From Symbiodinium natans (taxonomy: Eukaryota > Sar > Dinophyceae > Suessiales > Symbiodiniaceae), in the NCBI GenBank assembly GCA_905221605.1, contig CAJNDS010000867.1, positions 1-40,000 on the forward strand: a DNA stretch of 40,000 nucleotides, written 5' to 3'. Positions 10,387-20,102 of the stretch are shown one piece after another. Made by a program: the position numbers and the translations under genes. The notes beneath the pieces were generated by a model, which worked only from the letters and a program-made list of their open reading frames with translations, was not told where the DNA came from and ran no database searches. Numbering within the stretch: position 1 is the first letter of the stretch; every line of letters begins with the position of its first letter.

Positions 10387-11766
10387 TCAAAAAAAGATGG
10401 CTATGCCCGACACAGATCTTCGTCCTAACGACGCTTGGGGTGCCCAACTGGCATCCGCATACACTTCCAGCTGCGCCGGCCCACTGTCCGGTACATTCCC
10501 ATCAGGGCCAAAGTACTGCCATGCATGGTATTGTCCCTTTAGGAACCTAATCACTTGTCGCAATGCTTGCTCAAAGCATGCTGTTGGCTTGGACTGTCCT
10601 TGCGAAAGAATGGACATCCACCTACTCAGGTCAGGTCTCGACTGACCCCACCATGCAATCCGGCCAAGTACTGCTCTGTACCTCGCAGCTGCAGTGTCAC
10701 TCAACTCAGGATCCGAACCACTTGCTCTGCCCTTCTCGACCGTTTTCACGATGTCCGGAGGAGCAGTAACCACCTTCAGGTCCTTACAGAACTCTGTCTC
10801 GAACAGGGCATCTAAGTATGCCGGGGGCACTCGCATCCTGAGATGACTCCCTTGTCTCTCAATCTCTCGCCCCAAAAAGGTGATCTTTCCACCAGTGGAA
10901 GTGATTCGACCCGTTTCCTTGATCTTCAACTCTCCGTTCAGGGTGTCGGTCACCAACCGAATGGCATCTCTAGTGCCACACAGAATCAAATCGTCCACAT
11001 AGCACAACATGAGGAATCTTTTCCCTCTCACAGTGCCCTCGAAGACGGAAGGTTCCGTTGGGCATTGCTTCAACCCAACTTTCTTCACAACTGTCGCCAG
11101 CTTCAAGTTCCAAGCTTTGGCGGCAACTCTCAAACCATTCATGGCTTGATCCAGAATCATAAACACCGGGACATAATAGTCCTTGCAGGCGGAAACATCC
11201 TTGGGCAATTGGATAATCGCCTTCGATCCTTTCGGAAGGGGGGAATGCAAGAATGCAGTGCTAACATCCAAAGTTGCGACATCCATAGCATCTACCGAAG
11301 CAATGGCCAAAAGCGTCCGTAACGCTTCTAAAGAAGGAGTCGTAGCACTCAGTCCTAAAGATGATGCTGTGCTCCCCTTTGCGATGTCTTGCACCACACA
11401 CCGAGCTCTCACAGCTTCCTTGCCATTCACCACCTTTGGGCCTATGACCCATCGGGTTGGGATGATCTTTATCCCATGCTGACGAGCAAACTTCTGAGCC
11501 TCGTCTGCTCCAACCACTCTCCCTGCTTTGTGAGCAGTCATACTCTGCAGCTCAGTTCGCCGGCCTTCCACTGTTTTATCCACATCTAATGGACATCCAT
11601 CTATCTCAGACAGAACACTCGTGGGTCTTGCCAGCCAAACTTGGGATCCACACACCTTCATGGACTCCGGGAAAGTGCTATTCTTGTTGAGCAGAATCGA
11701 ATTGGTCACATGTACCAACTTCGGACTCTCGTCACTGCTTACCATTTTAATAGGACCTTGAGGCAC
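10387..11766 (-). CDS. Element 1 reverse transcriptase and RNase H N-terminal half
   Basis: 459-codon copia-type RT. It has RWVIGPKVVNGKEAVRARCV near the start, the catalytic Asp in ATLDVSTAFLHSPL (D167), the YVDD box at residues 256-259 (LCYVDDLILCG), the thumb/connection motif GRIAWWGQSRPDLSRWMSIL, and the first RNase H Asp in VYADASW (D438). It makes cDNA from the element's RNA in a cytoplasmic particle. The frame stops at TGA (10387-10389) inside RNase H and resumes unchanged, so one substitution accounts for the break. The frame is open upstream of the first Met (residues CLDPRLDVPQG), so this Met is probably not a true start but the polyprotein continuing after a frame change. Confidence 0.9.
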   Translation of the reverse strand: MPQGPIKMVSSDESPKLVHVTNSILLNKNSTFPESMKVCGSQVWLARPTSVLSEIDGCPLDVDKTVEGRRTELQSMTAHKAGRVVGADEAQKFARQHGIKIIPTRWVIGPKVVNGKEAVRARCVVQDIAKGSTASSLGLSATTPSLEALRTLLAIASVDAMDVATLDVSTAFLHSPLPKGSKAIIQLPKDVSACKDYYVPVFMILDQAMNGLRVAAKAWNLKLATVVKKVGLKQCPTEPSVFEGTVRGKRFLMLCYVDDLILCGTRDAIRLVTDTLNGELKIKETGRITSTGGKITFLGREIERQGSHLRMRVPPAYLDALFETEFCKDLKVVTAPPDIVKTVEKGRASGSDPELSDTAAARYRAVLGRIAWWGQSRPDLSRWMSILSQGQSKPTACFEQALRQVIRFLKGQYHAWQYFGPDGNVPDSGPAQLEVYADASWAPQASLGRRSVSGIAIFF

Positions 11767-11780
11767 ATCGAGTCTTGGGT

Positions 11781-12235
11781 CTAAACAAATACGATTGATC
11801 GCCGGGGAACTCGATTGGACTCATCTGGAACTGAGTTCACATCTGAAGTTAAACTCTCTAAACGCCGGGGAACTCGACTGGACTCATTTGGAACTGAATC
11901 CACATCCATTTGAGGTTTTTCTTCCTCCATTGGGATCGCTTCATCCTCAGCGGGAGTTTCTCCTTCGAAGTATCCAGGTTCCATTGCCTCATCTGGAATC
12001 CCTTGGTAAGGCAAACTTGGATCCTCAAAATCCTCCATGTCAACATCCACAACTTCTGTCGCAGGTGTTGGGACGCTTTGCCTCTCCTCCAACTTGGGAT
12101 CTGGTCGACTCTCATAGGTGATCTTCGGGCGTTTCAGGAGTGAAGGCTCACTTCCAGACTCCATCACCCCCGCATCCTTTGAGCTTCTCTGGTCCATTTT
12201 TGGAGTTTCCTCTGTTGGTTCTTTCGATTCCAACC
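11781..12235 (-). CDS. Element 1 linker between integrase and RT, in a shifted frame
   Basis: About 150 residues, acidic and low in complexity (ESKEPTEETPKMDQRSSKDA and onward). It occupies the usual variable linker between integrase and RT. Its frame differs from both neighbours, which implies frame changes near 12235 and 11795. The end contains an imperfect tandem duplication of about 63 bp (SVPNESSRVPRR, then SVPDESNRVPRR). Confidence 0.7.
11803..11918 (-). repeat. 63-bp imperfect tandem duplication in the polyprotein linker
   Basis: CGCCGGGGAACTCGA(T/C)TGGA at 11803 and again at about 11863, each followed by CTCAT(C/T)TGGAACTGA. It keeps the frame within the linker but lies right next to the second frame change. 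Confidence 0.75.
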
Positions 12236-15200
12236 GTTGTCAAAGCTCAACCAATCATCATACCGTTTTCGGCATTCAGCATTGTGGTTGGCTTTTCCTC
12301 TTTTTGGACCACACGCAGGACAGTTCGCTGTGCCACCATGTTCCTTCACCCATGCAGCTGGAGGTCCAACTTTGCTCATGTCTGTGGTCGGTCCATCAGA
12401 CACTCGGCCCTCAAAGGCCTTGTCCGCTTCACCTTCAATCCGATCGGGCACACCATCCTCTTTCTCCTTCAGAATCGGGGGAGCCAATGTATCCGATGGA
12501 TCATGCTCCTTGAGCAAATGTTGACAATGCTCCAACCCAATCTTCAACGGAACGATGTGCTTGATGGACTTTGCTCGAAAGTGTTTTGGACAACCATCCA
12601 CCATGGCACTCACAACATGAGTCAAGCCACCAACTTCAGGGTACACATAGGCTGCTTCCACAAACCGGGAGAGCGCCGTGGTTTTCATCGAATCCGGTAG
12701 CTCAGCCAGAACTGTAGCACCTATCAACGACGATCCACACTCATGGAGGGATCTCTGTAGTACCAACTCCTGGGGTGATTTCTTCCCATCAAAGGCAGCT
12801 GCATGGTGATTGTGCATTGCAGCACAGTAAATCAGACCAAACTCAAACGCTCGAGGACTTCTTTTCAAGTCAAAGCCCTGCGCTCGTAGATCCAACCTCA
12901 CCGTGCTGAACAACTCCTTGAGTGTTCTCACTGCCCTTTCCACACCACCAACCGCTTCATGTCCCTGCGGAGGTGCTCTTTGGGTCACAATCCTAATCCC
13001 CAGATTGGCTCTCTTGATGAGGGCGCTCACCGCTGTCTCGCTGTCTGTCCTCAACAGTACAGCAGACCCTGCAATGTCCAGTCCGAAAGCATTCATCCAA
13101 TAACGAATCCAGCTGGAGGTATTGTCAGCATTGGTCCCTACCAACAGACATCCAATCATTCTGGTTGACATTTCAGTCATGACCAGTACTTTCATGTTGG
13201 GAGCCGTCGGCTGGTCTTTCGCAAAAGTACCAGTTACCAGGTTGATGAAGCAGAAATCTGCTTGCAACGCCACGGGTCGGTCTTGAGCATCCTTGGTCCG
13301 ACGATGCTGGGTTGTTCCTCTTGTCATCCGACAATGAGGACATTCGGACGAAAAAGGAATGTGGCCTCGCATCCGATGCAGCTCCATTTCTTCTTGCTTT
13401 TTCTTGGTCATTGACTGCACTGACTGCATCTGATCAACCTCCATCGGTCGTTGGCCATCATCCACATCCATGGGTCGAACCTCAGTTCTTCCAAAGGTTA
13501 CTTTCTTTCGCTTTCCAGCATCACCTTGCAGGTAGATCCAAGGACATCCAGCCCAGGATACTCCATATCCCATGACTCCTTTCTTCTCGTGTCGCAGCGA
13601 AATCTCTCTTCGAGTGAACTTCACTTCCCAACCAGTATTCACCATCTGCTCGGTGCTCAAGATGTTGTGAGCCACATCTGCTACAACTCCAGTCACACAC
13701 ACCGATGTCAAACCAAGATACTGCTTTCCTTCATACATAGGCAGCAAGGCTCGGATGCGAACTCGCTCGAAGACATTCACCGGGGTATCGTTGGCTGCTG
13801 AGTACCTCTCATTAGGTCCCAACGCCTTCCGATCCAAGATCTGGAACTCATCCAAGTATCTTTTCGCAATCACAGTCACCGATGCTCCTGAGTCAATCAA
13901 CCACCATTTGCTTGCATCATCCTTTTCCATGCTTTTGACTTGATTCATCGGAGGTTTCATCAAAGACCGAACTGACTTAGATGGCAACATCTGAGATAAA
14001 TCGGTAGAGATCCGATGCTCCAACTCGGCAATCCGGACTCTCGTCTCAACTTCCCATGACCAATCTATCTCATCAGTACTCCGGGGAATCCACTCTTTTC
14101 TCACTTCATCGAGCAATCCTTCCAGAGGTTGCAACACAGATTCCACTCGGGCCTCTGACTCAGGTTCATTCCATTCACCTCCAGTTAGCTGGTAGTCACT
14201 CGACTCACCCTCTTGGGAGACTTCAGCAACTGTCTTCCCCTTTCCTTTGCCTTTTCCTTTGGGCTTTCCCTTTTCGGGCTTCTTCTTGGGATCTCCTTTT
14301 GCCTTGGCTTTCGCCTTAGCATTGGGGGAATTGGGCTTCTTGCCTGAATCTCCCTCCTTATACCAGCAATCGCGGGCATAATGTCCCTTTCCACCACACA
14401 CATAGCACTCCACATCCTTCTTGTTCTGGCTTGAAGCTCGTTTGCCAGCACCTTTGCTTGATTCGCGCTTGCCTTTCTGTTCCTTTCCTTTGCCTTTTGG
14501 TTTTCCTTCGTTGCCCTTTCCCTCATTGGGATCTCGAAAAGGTTGAAGCTTCGTGCCAGGGGCTTCTGACCACACCCTTTGTTGCACCTCAAACTTCAGA
14601 GCAACTCTTTTCAGATCTTCAAACGATTCACTATCGCCATGCAACAAGCAATGGCTTCTACACCGATCTGGCAAACTGCGCAGCAAAACCATAACCGAAT
14701 CCGCTTCTTGGATCTGCAAACCACCAGCATGCACATCGGGATCAAGACTATTGAGCAGCTTGGTGTACTTGTTCAACTCATGCTCAATCTTTCGAATGAT
14801 CTCCGGAATACTGGGTGCTTTCACGGTTTGATTCACCAGCTGCGACCGAAAGAACAGGCATTCAGCTCGCGACTTCAGGCAAAACTCCTTCGCCAGCAAT
14901 CTCAAAGCCACAAAACCAGATTGTTGATAAGCGCTCTCACTTTCAACATATGTCTGCAAAATCAGAGAACTCTTGTCATGATTTGCAAAAGTCTGTCGCA
15001 GGATGTGCATCAGCCTCGTCGACCTCTTCTGTTGCTCCACAGTAAGTCGATCCTGTTTCAGCCGAGACTCTTCTTGAGTCTTCACCGCATGCATGAGCTC
15101 ATTGGGAAACACTTCTGAACCCAAACCAACCCAACTGGTCAGCTTCTCCATCCAGGTCAAGAATCCAAGAGCTTCAGAGATGCGATCCTTCCAAGACGAA

Positions 15201-15982
15201 AAGTCAATGGTCGGCAAACTGGGCAACCATTTGTCCGATCGAGCAAACACATCCCTTTCACTTTCTTGCTCCAGAGGTGGAGGTCTCAGTGGGGGACTTG
15301 GGCTCGCCATCCGAAAAAGCTGGGTCCCCTTCGCAGGAGTACCCACTGGCGATGCACCTTGACATCCCGAAGAAGAACTGGGCATGTTCTCAGGAACACC
15401 ATCCTGAGGTAAGGGGGGATTCACCTGTTGCTGTTGCTGTGGCTGCTGTTGCTGATGCTGCTGTATCATCCACTGCTGATGCTGCTGCTGTTGCTGCACC
15501 ATGGACGAAGTCATCGTTTGCATAAACTGCTGTTGCTGCACAACCAGTTGCTGCATCATGCTTTCCAATTCTCGCACTTGTCTCGTCAACCCTTGCACGT
15601 CGGGTGATGTTTGTGATGGTGTCACCACAGGTTGAGGAGGTCCAGTGGATAGTCCTGGTGGTAACGAAGGACTTCCTACCGCTTGCTGAGGCAAACCAGG
15701 GGGAAACGAAGGGCCTCCCATTGTCTGTTGGGGTGCTCCAGTAGCTACCCCATGAGGGCTTCTGGCGGGAGTTCGACCTCTGGGCACTGGGCCATACACA
15801 GGTTGGCTTCCTTGTGCCAAACCTTGCACCCACAGTGGGTTGGGATTTCCCAAACCCGGAAAAGGGTCTACCCTTCGCCTTGTCTCAGCATCCATGATGG
15901 GCACAGAGCTTCCACGCTCTCGTCCACCTCTTGGACTCCTCACATGAGCTTCACTGGGATGTCGTGGGGGTGTATTCAACAT
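12164..15982 (-). CDS. Element 1 gag-protease-integrase polyprotein
   Basis: 1272 codons. Residues 1-230 are a Pro/Gln-rich leader with a long polyglutamine stretch (about 144-187). Residues 250-480 form an alpha-rich gag capsid-like region. Then come a Lys/Gly-rich RNA-binding stretch, a CCHC zinc knuckle (C526, C529, H534, C539) and a second Lys/Gly-rich stretch. The aspartic protease has DSGAS with D697. The integrase has an HHCC finger (H869, H874, C881, C884) and catalytic D909, D980 and E1015; the last two are 35 apart as the family requires. All catalytic residues are intact. The start is the first Met about 405 nt inside the 5' LTR. Near 12235 the correct protein appears to pass into another frame, so the last 25 codons are probably not native. 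Confidence 0.93.
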   Translation of the reverse strand: MLNTPPRHPSEAHVRSPRGGRERGSSVPIMDAETRRRVDPFPGLGNPNPLWVQGLAQGSQPVYGPVPRGRTPARSPHGVATGAPQQTMGGPSFPPGLPQQAVGSPSLPPGLSTGPPQPVVTPSQTSPDVQGLTRQVRELESMMQQLVVQQQQFMQTMTSSMVQQQQQHQQWMIQQHQQQQPQQQQQVNPPLPQDGVPENMPSSSSGCQGASPVGTPAKGTQLFRMASPSPPLRPPPLEQESERDVFARSDKWLPSLPTIDFSSWKDRISEALGFLTWMEKLTSWVGLGSEVFPNELMHAVKTQEESRLKQDRLTVEQQKRSTRLMHILRQTFANHDKSSLILQTYVESESAYQQSGFVALRLLAKEFCLKSRAECLFFRSQLVNQTVKAPSIPEIIRKIEHELNKYTKLLNSLDPDVHAGGLQIQEADSVMVLLRSLPDRCRSHCLLHGDSESFEDLKRVALKFEVQQRVWSEAPGTKLQPFRDPNEGKGNEGKPKGKGKEQKGKRESSKGAGKRASSQNKKDVECYVCGGKGHYARDCWYKEGDSGKKPNSPNAKAKAKAKGDPKKKPEKGKPKGKGKGKGKTVAEVSQEGESSDYQLTGGEWNEPESEARVESVLQPLEGLLDEVRKEWIPRSTDEIDWSWEVETRVRIAELEHRISTDLSQMLPSKSVRSLMKPPMNQVKSMEKDDASKWWLIDSGASVTVIAKRYLDEFQILDRKALGPNERYSAANDTPVNVFERVRIRALLPMYEGKQYLGLTSVCVTGVVADVAHNILSTEQMVNTGWEVKFTRREISLRHEKKGVMGYGVSWAGCPWIYLQGDAGKRKKVTFGRTEVRPMDVDDGQRPMEVDQMQSVQSMTKKKQEEMELHRMRGHIPFSSECPHCRMTRGTTQHRRTKDAQDRPVALQADFCFINLVTGTFAKDQPTAPNMKVLVMTEMSTRMIGCLLVGTNADNTSSWIRYWMNAFGLDIAGSAVLLRTDSETAVSALIKRANLGIRIVTQRAPPQGHEAVGGVERAVRTLKELFSTVRLDLRAQGFDLKRSPRAFEFGLIYCAAMHNHHAAAFDGKKSPQELVLQRSLHECGSSLIGATVLAELPDSMKTTALSRFVEAAYVYPEVGGLTHVVSAMVDGCPKHFRAKSIKHIVPLKIGLEHCQHLLKEHDPSDTLAPPILKEKEDGVPDRIEGEADKAFEGRVSDGPTTDMSKVGPPAAWVKEHGGTANCPACGPKRGKANHNAECRKRYDDWLSFDNGWNRKNQQRKLQKWTREAQRMRG

Positions 15983-16362
15983 AGTTCCTGAACTCAGGCT
16001 CCAGCCTGCAGTCTCTCCACAACGTCTTCTGGCGAAAATTCTCTCACCAACACCAGATGGTCCAGGCTCCTGAAGAACCTTAGTTCTACTCTACCAAGCA
16101 CCGTATTCCTCCAAGATCGGTCACAACCAATCCAGTTCCAGACAAACCACCTTGCCCGGACTCCAAAGTGCCTCAACAGCCGCTGAACCAACTGCTTCCA
16201 AGCCTGATGAGTCCGGATCCGCCTCCTCACAGGGTAGGCTTCCCGGTACTCACTTTACACGGTCCGAGTACAAGAGATTCCGGTCCACTGGCAGTCTGGG
16301 ATCCAAACCCAAACTTGCCTCCAGGCACTCACAGACAACCAAAGACCATACACGGGCTCGTA

Positions 16363-16387
16363 CCACAAGGCACAAGCTCCGCTACCA
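16363..16387 (-). promoter_or_regulatory. Primer-binding site of element 1 (initiator tRNA-Met type)
   Basis: On the element's strand TGGTAGCGGAGC begins directly after the 5' LTR. It is complementary to a tRNA 3' end GCTCCGCTACCA, close to eukaryotic initiator tRNA-Met ends, which many copia elements use. This also fixes the inner edge of the LTR. Confidence 0.75.
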
Positions 16388-16758
16388 CGTGAAAAAACGA
16401 AGGTCCCTCTGGTACCTTTTCCCTTAAAAGCACGAACCCTGACCTCTCACACAAGTGCGGACAGCTCTTTCTTTTTCACAGTCAGAACCACTTGAGCCAA
16501 AAGTCACGAAGTGCACAAACTAAACGAATTCTCTCTTGTAAGCTTAAACTCAGCTTCAGAACGAAGTTCCTACACACTGCACACTCACTTTAAACAGCGT
16601 ATTGGGCAAAACACACTCGTGTGATTTCTTGGAAATCAACGAGGCATAAACCATCGAGGATGGGATCACACGGGTTCCCAATCACTCCGAAGCAAAACAA
16701 ACCTATACAAGCTGATCCAAAACATGACAAAAACATCAATGATCAGCACAATCTTCCA
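16388..16758 (-). repeat. 5' LTR of element 1
   Basis: 371 bp partner of 6905-7278. The spliced-leader-like 12-mer is conserved at 16491-16502. The TTTAAA box region (about 16591) differs by one base from the other LTR. Confidence 0.93.
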
Positions 16759-16765
16759 CAAGGAT
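16759..16765. repeat. Target-site duplication, right copy
   Basis: CAAGGAT, identical to 6898-6904. Removing element 1 and one copy restores an open frame in element 2. Confidence 0.75.
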
Positions 16766-17480
16766 GGTGTGTGCAAAGTGCCAGTGATGGTTGGTGACAC
16801 TCCCTATAACATCCTGTCGACTGGTCGGTTGGGTTGGCAAGTGTTGGATGAAGGGGTGCATGTGTTCGCACGTGAGAACTCCTGTTGAGAGCATCTGGTG
16901 CGACACTTCTTGGATCAAAGTCCAGGTCATGATCAAAATGCTAACCTTGTTTGAAGAGGGCGTGTGTGACAAGATGTTGCGACGTCAGCGTCCGTTGGGC
17001 ATGTTGCTGTGCTTTTCCGACGTACATCGTGCTCTTTTGATTAAGCGGCTAGCAGAGTTTGGGTTGTTCACCAACACCCCTAGTATTTCGCTTCTGACAG
17101 AACGTGAGCCTGAAACTGCTTCAGCTAAGCTTCCTGAGCGATAGCTTCTCCTGGAAAGATGACATTCGGACTGAGCCTGAGTTGACCACAAGAAGCGTGA
17201 AGCGATCGTCTAAGTGCCTGTTGAAGAGTTGGAGGAGGAAATGCGACAAGGTGCGAACGCTTGCGTGGCAGGTGCACAGTTGTAAGACTGGTAATGACAT
17301 CTACATGCCTTTGTCTAGCTTTGTTGAGCAAGCGTTTTAGGTGACCCAGCATGTGCCTTTGCTTTCCGGTTTGCTTGACTCTGTGCAGTTTGCTCCCAAC
17401 GCTACAAGTGTCGTGGTGCCTTTTGGGCAGCGTTCGCATCTACGAGTTTGGCGCCCGAGATCAGCAGTTGATGATTCGAC
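16766..17480 (+). pseudogene. Element 2 protease end and decayed integrase region
   Basis: The first 40 codons (GVCKVPVMVGDTPYNILSTG, then VLDEGVHVFAR) continue the frame broken at 6904 and match the copia protease end. Downstream the frame is broken by stops and indels. I cannot find an intact integrase HHCC or DDE set, so most of the integrase is deleted or unrecognisable. Confidence 0.65.
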
Positions 17481-17860
17481 GTTGTCTGAGCTACCAAGTG
17501 AACAAAATCTGCACTTGCGCAAGGCCTTGAACGGGCTACGCAAAGCTTCACAAGAATGGATCTGTTTCGTTGCGGAAGTGGTAAAAAAGCATTGGTTCAG
17601 GCTTGCGCAGTTGCTCTCTGGAGTCTTGCCTCTTTTCAGGCTTGTTGGAGTCAGGACCGTGCGTACTGCTGGTGTATGTTGACTTTCTCTTGATGACACC
17701 AACAGAAGAAGACGCAAACCGCATCTTTGAAGCCGTTGAGCGTTTAGTGGAGTTCAAGAGAACAGGGGTGATTCGATCTTCAGCAGCTGGGAGGCGGGGT
17801 GTTGAGATTCATTGGTCGTGTCATCTCTCGAAGGAAGGGTGAGGCTTCGTTGACTGTTTC
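17480..17860 (+). pseudogene. Element 2 reverse transcriptase remnant
   Basis: LRKALNGLRKASQEW (about 17515-17560) is the copia RT block normally written KALYGLKQSPRAW. After a frame change, VLLVYVDFLLMTPTEEDANR (about 17660-17720) carries the active-site box, but the second catalytic Asp of YVDD is Phe. LVEFKRTGVIRSSAAG follows, then another frame change. At least two indels and a lost catalytic residue make it non-functional. Confidence 0.85.
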
Positions 17861-17999
17861 TTTGCCACAGGACTATCTTGATGACACCTTTAACGCCTAT
17901 GGGTTATCTGGAAAAGGAACTTCAAGTCCACCGGACGTTGCAGTGAGGTGGGCTGCCACTGAGTCCTGAGGCTTACGCGCGGTTCAGGTCGGCGCTGGA

Positions 18000-18670
18000 C
18001 AAAGTGGCTTGGATGACGCAGACACGGCAGGACCTTCGAGCTTATGTTTCAATTCTGGCCACTCAACAATCAATCCAACCAACAATACCGAGCAGGGACT
18101 GCGGGCCTTGCTGCGATATCTACAGAACGACATGTGCGTGGCTGTGCGGTTGCCTGCGGCCAGTGACGTTCTACATCAGCAGAAGCATTTTTCACAGCAA
18201 AAACACATGGTCTGTTTTTCGGACGCGTCGCACGCTCCTCTTCGTTGCACCAAAAGACGAGGCATTAGCGGAAGAGTGTTGACAGTAGACGGGTGTGTTG
18301 TCAAAACCTTGTGTCGACATCAACAGCTTGTGTCGCTATCTAGCATGGAGAGTGAACTGTTTGCTTTGCAAGCTGTGGCGCAGGAGATGTTGAGCTTGGG
18401 GAAATTTCTCGGCAGGGTTTTTTGGTACGTTTGGAGAAGTGGAGGCTGCAGAAATCCCAGGTGTCTTGTTTTCGGACTCAGAGTCCTCACTGAAGCTTTT
18501 GAAGAACATGGACACTCCTAAGACCTAAGAGGAGTCGTCACCTTGAGATACGTGTTGAGTGGCTGAAGTCGAGGGTTGTTGAGGGACAGTTGGTTCTTGC
18601 CTTTCGAAAGGGGGTGGACAATCCGAGTGACCTACTCACGAAGTGCCTTGGAAGTGCAGCCTTTGGCATT
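18000..18670 (+). pseudogene. Element 2 RNase H remnant
   Basis: QGLRALLRYLQND (RT connection), then CFSDASHAPLR (first Asp), VSLSSMESELFALQAVAQEM (Glu), and, after frame changes, LFSDSESSLKLL and NPSDLLTKCLG (last Asp). The order and spacing are those of copia RNase H. The motifs are split across at least two frames, with a stop near 18520. Confidence 0.85.
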
Positions 18671-19374
18671 CATCGACAGTCTCTTGGCTTTGAGCTTCTT
18701 GCGAGTCCGATCTGCAGCTTGGCTAATGCAAGTAGGCGCTACGTTGTCGTGGAGGTGTGTTGTCTGGAACAGTCAAGCATTCAAGCCGCGTGCAGCATGT
18801 TAGGTGTATCGTACGCGGGTGTGTGCGCCAACATGCAAAGCCCGAAAGTGTTCGCAAACCTGAAGTCCTACCTTGCAAATTTTGAGAAGAGTGATGTTTT
18901 TGTCCATGTGTCCACTCCAAGCTCTTCAGGATCGCCGCTTCGAAGTTTCACACATGGAAGGGTATCGTCTGAGCAAACACGAGCTGATTGGGAGTGGTTT
19001 GAAGTGTTCCCGTGCGTCCGAAAGTACTTGCGTCTTGGAGAGCATTCTAGCTTTGAGTTGCCTTGGAACAATCGAGTCTGGAGCTATGCGATGTGTAAGA
19101 GGGTTCTACGCGAAGCTAAGCATGATTTTGAGGTTCCTGTGAAGCTCTGTGTGACGGGTTTGACGGCAAAAGAGGGGGGGAGCCTATCGAGAAGTTTTTC
19201 GGCTTCACCTCAACATCTGAGCGTTTTGTGAGTGAGCTTGCTTGCTTTTCACGTTGTGAGTGCTTGCAGCATGCGCGCGCAATACATGTAGAGTGGTTAG
19301 ACACTGGTTTTTACACACCGAAACTTGCTGAAGCAATTGTGAAGGGTGCTGTGAGAGCATTGCGGGAAACCTGA
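18590..19374 (+). pseudogene. Element 2 C-terminal domain, methyltransferase-like
   Basis: The frame runs from the RNase H end (VLAFRKGVDNPSDLLTKCLG) without interruption into about 180 extra residues. A hydrophobic strand ending VVVEVCCLEQSSIQAACSML looks like the first strand and loop of a Rossmann-type fold. DVFVHVSTPSSSGSPL could be a motif-IV-like loop, and SSFELPWNNRVWSYAMC is well structured. A one-base slip in a G-run near 19187 shifts the frame, which resumes as KFFGFTSTSERF and ends with TGFYTPKLAEAIVKGAVRAL and a stop at 19372-19374. A methyltransferase fold is my inference. Cytosine methyltransferase genes captured by retrotransposons have been reported in dinoflagellates, but this sequence may be unrelated to those. 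Confidence 0.55.
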
Positions 19375-19498
19375 GAGGTGTGAAGAGTCTGAGCGCCTTG
19401 ACCTCCTGAGGAGGTGGATCTTTGGGGTTCTTTGCGCCTGCTTGGACTGAAGTTCGTGCGTTTTCGCTAGTTGTTGCGTATATACCAGCTCGAAGCCA

Positions 19499-20102
19499 GT
19501 GGTTCCAGCAATGGTGCTCACCGAAGATGAGCGTCGTGAGTTGCAGCGCTTGCTGGCAAAGTCAGCAGCAGCAGAGGTTGTGCGTACCGAAGGCAGCATG
19601 ACCGATGCGCCCAAGCGACGCCACTTTGAGGGTGACGACGCCAAGACTAGTGGGTATGTTGGCAGCGAGCAGCTGCCGATTCCGAAGGCTACCGCGATGG
19701 CTGCTGTCGTGAAGACGAGTGGGTCAGCGAGCAGCCAGCGAGCAAGCTTGGCCGAAGATGATGGGGAGGATGACCAGTTCCTTCTAGTCTCCTATACAGG
19801 GGGCGAAGGGGCATTTGAGGTGAGCCTTCCGGAAAACACTACGAAATCTCAGTGGGATCGCACCATCGCTGAATTGCCGAAGCTCAATTCGGTGAAGGAG
19901 TGGAAAGGAAGAACCTACGCTGCTTTGGTGGAGATGTGCTACCAATGCGGAGTTGACAAAGTACCTTGCTTGGGTTCGAACGAAGTTCGGACATGAGTAC
20001 AAAGGTGGTCAGCCACGTTCCCAGGCAGTGGACCTGGCCGGTTACCTTACCTATGTGGGCTTTACGAAATCCAGCGGTTTCCAAAGGAAGTTGGCGCAGT
20101 GA
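19499..20102 (+). pseudogene. Hypothetical protein, frameshifted
   Basis: Starts MVPAMVLTEDERRELQRLL, then a low-complexity acidic/Ala-rich linker and a better ordered region (LLVSYTGGEGAFEVSLPENT, then SQWDRTIAELPKLNSVKEW). The annotated frame stops at 19994-19996. A different frame continues the same style of protein from about 19963 (YLAWVRTKFGHEYKGG, then AVDLAGYLTYVGFTKSSGF) to a stop at about 20100, so one indel breaks the gene. I do not recognise the family. It lies just downstream of element 2 on the same strand and could be a second gene of that element or an unrelated host gene. Confidence 0.5.

Larger units (their letters stand above)
6905..16758 (-). mobile_element. Nearly complete copia LTR retrotransposon (element 1)
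   Basis: This minus-strand element of about 9.85 kb has two direct LTRs, an initiator-Met-type primer-binding site inside the 5' LTR, a G-rich polypurine tract next to the 3' LTR, and a flanking duplication. Reading right to left it encodes gag with a zinc knuckle, aspartic protease, integrase, reverse transcriptase and RNase H, the order typical of Ty1/copia. A long extra C-terminal region follows. LTRs differ by about 8 substitutions and 3 single-base indels, so insertion was fairly recent. Three frame changes (near 12235, 11795 and 8645) and an internal TGA at 10387-10389 probably make this copy non-autonomous, unless some are sequencing errors or recoding sites. Confidence 0.93.

Noticed and set aside
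15420-15540. CTG/CAG trinucleotide run as a separate microsatellite
   Set aside because: It is the polyglutamine stretch of the element 1 gag leader and keeps frame.
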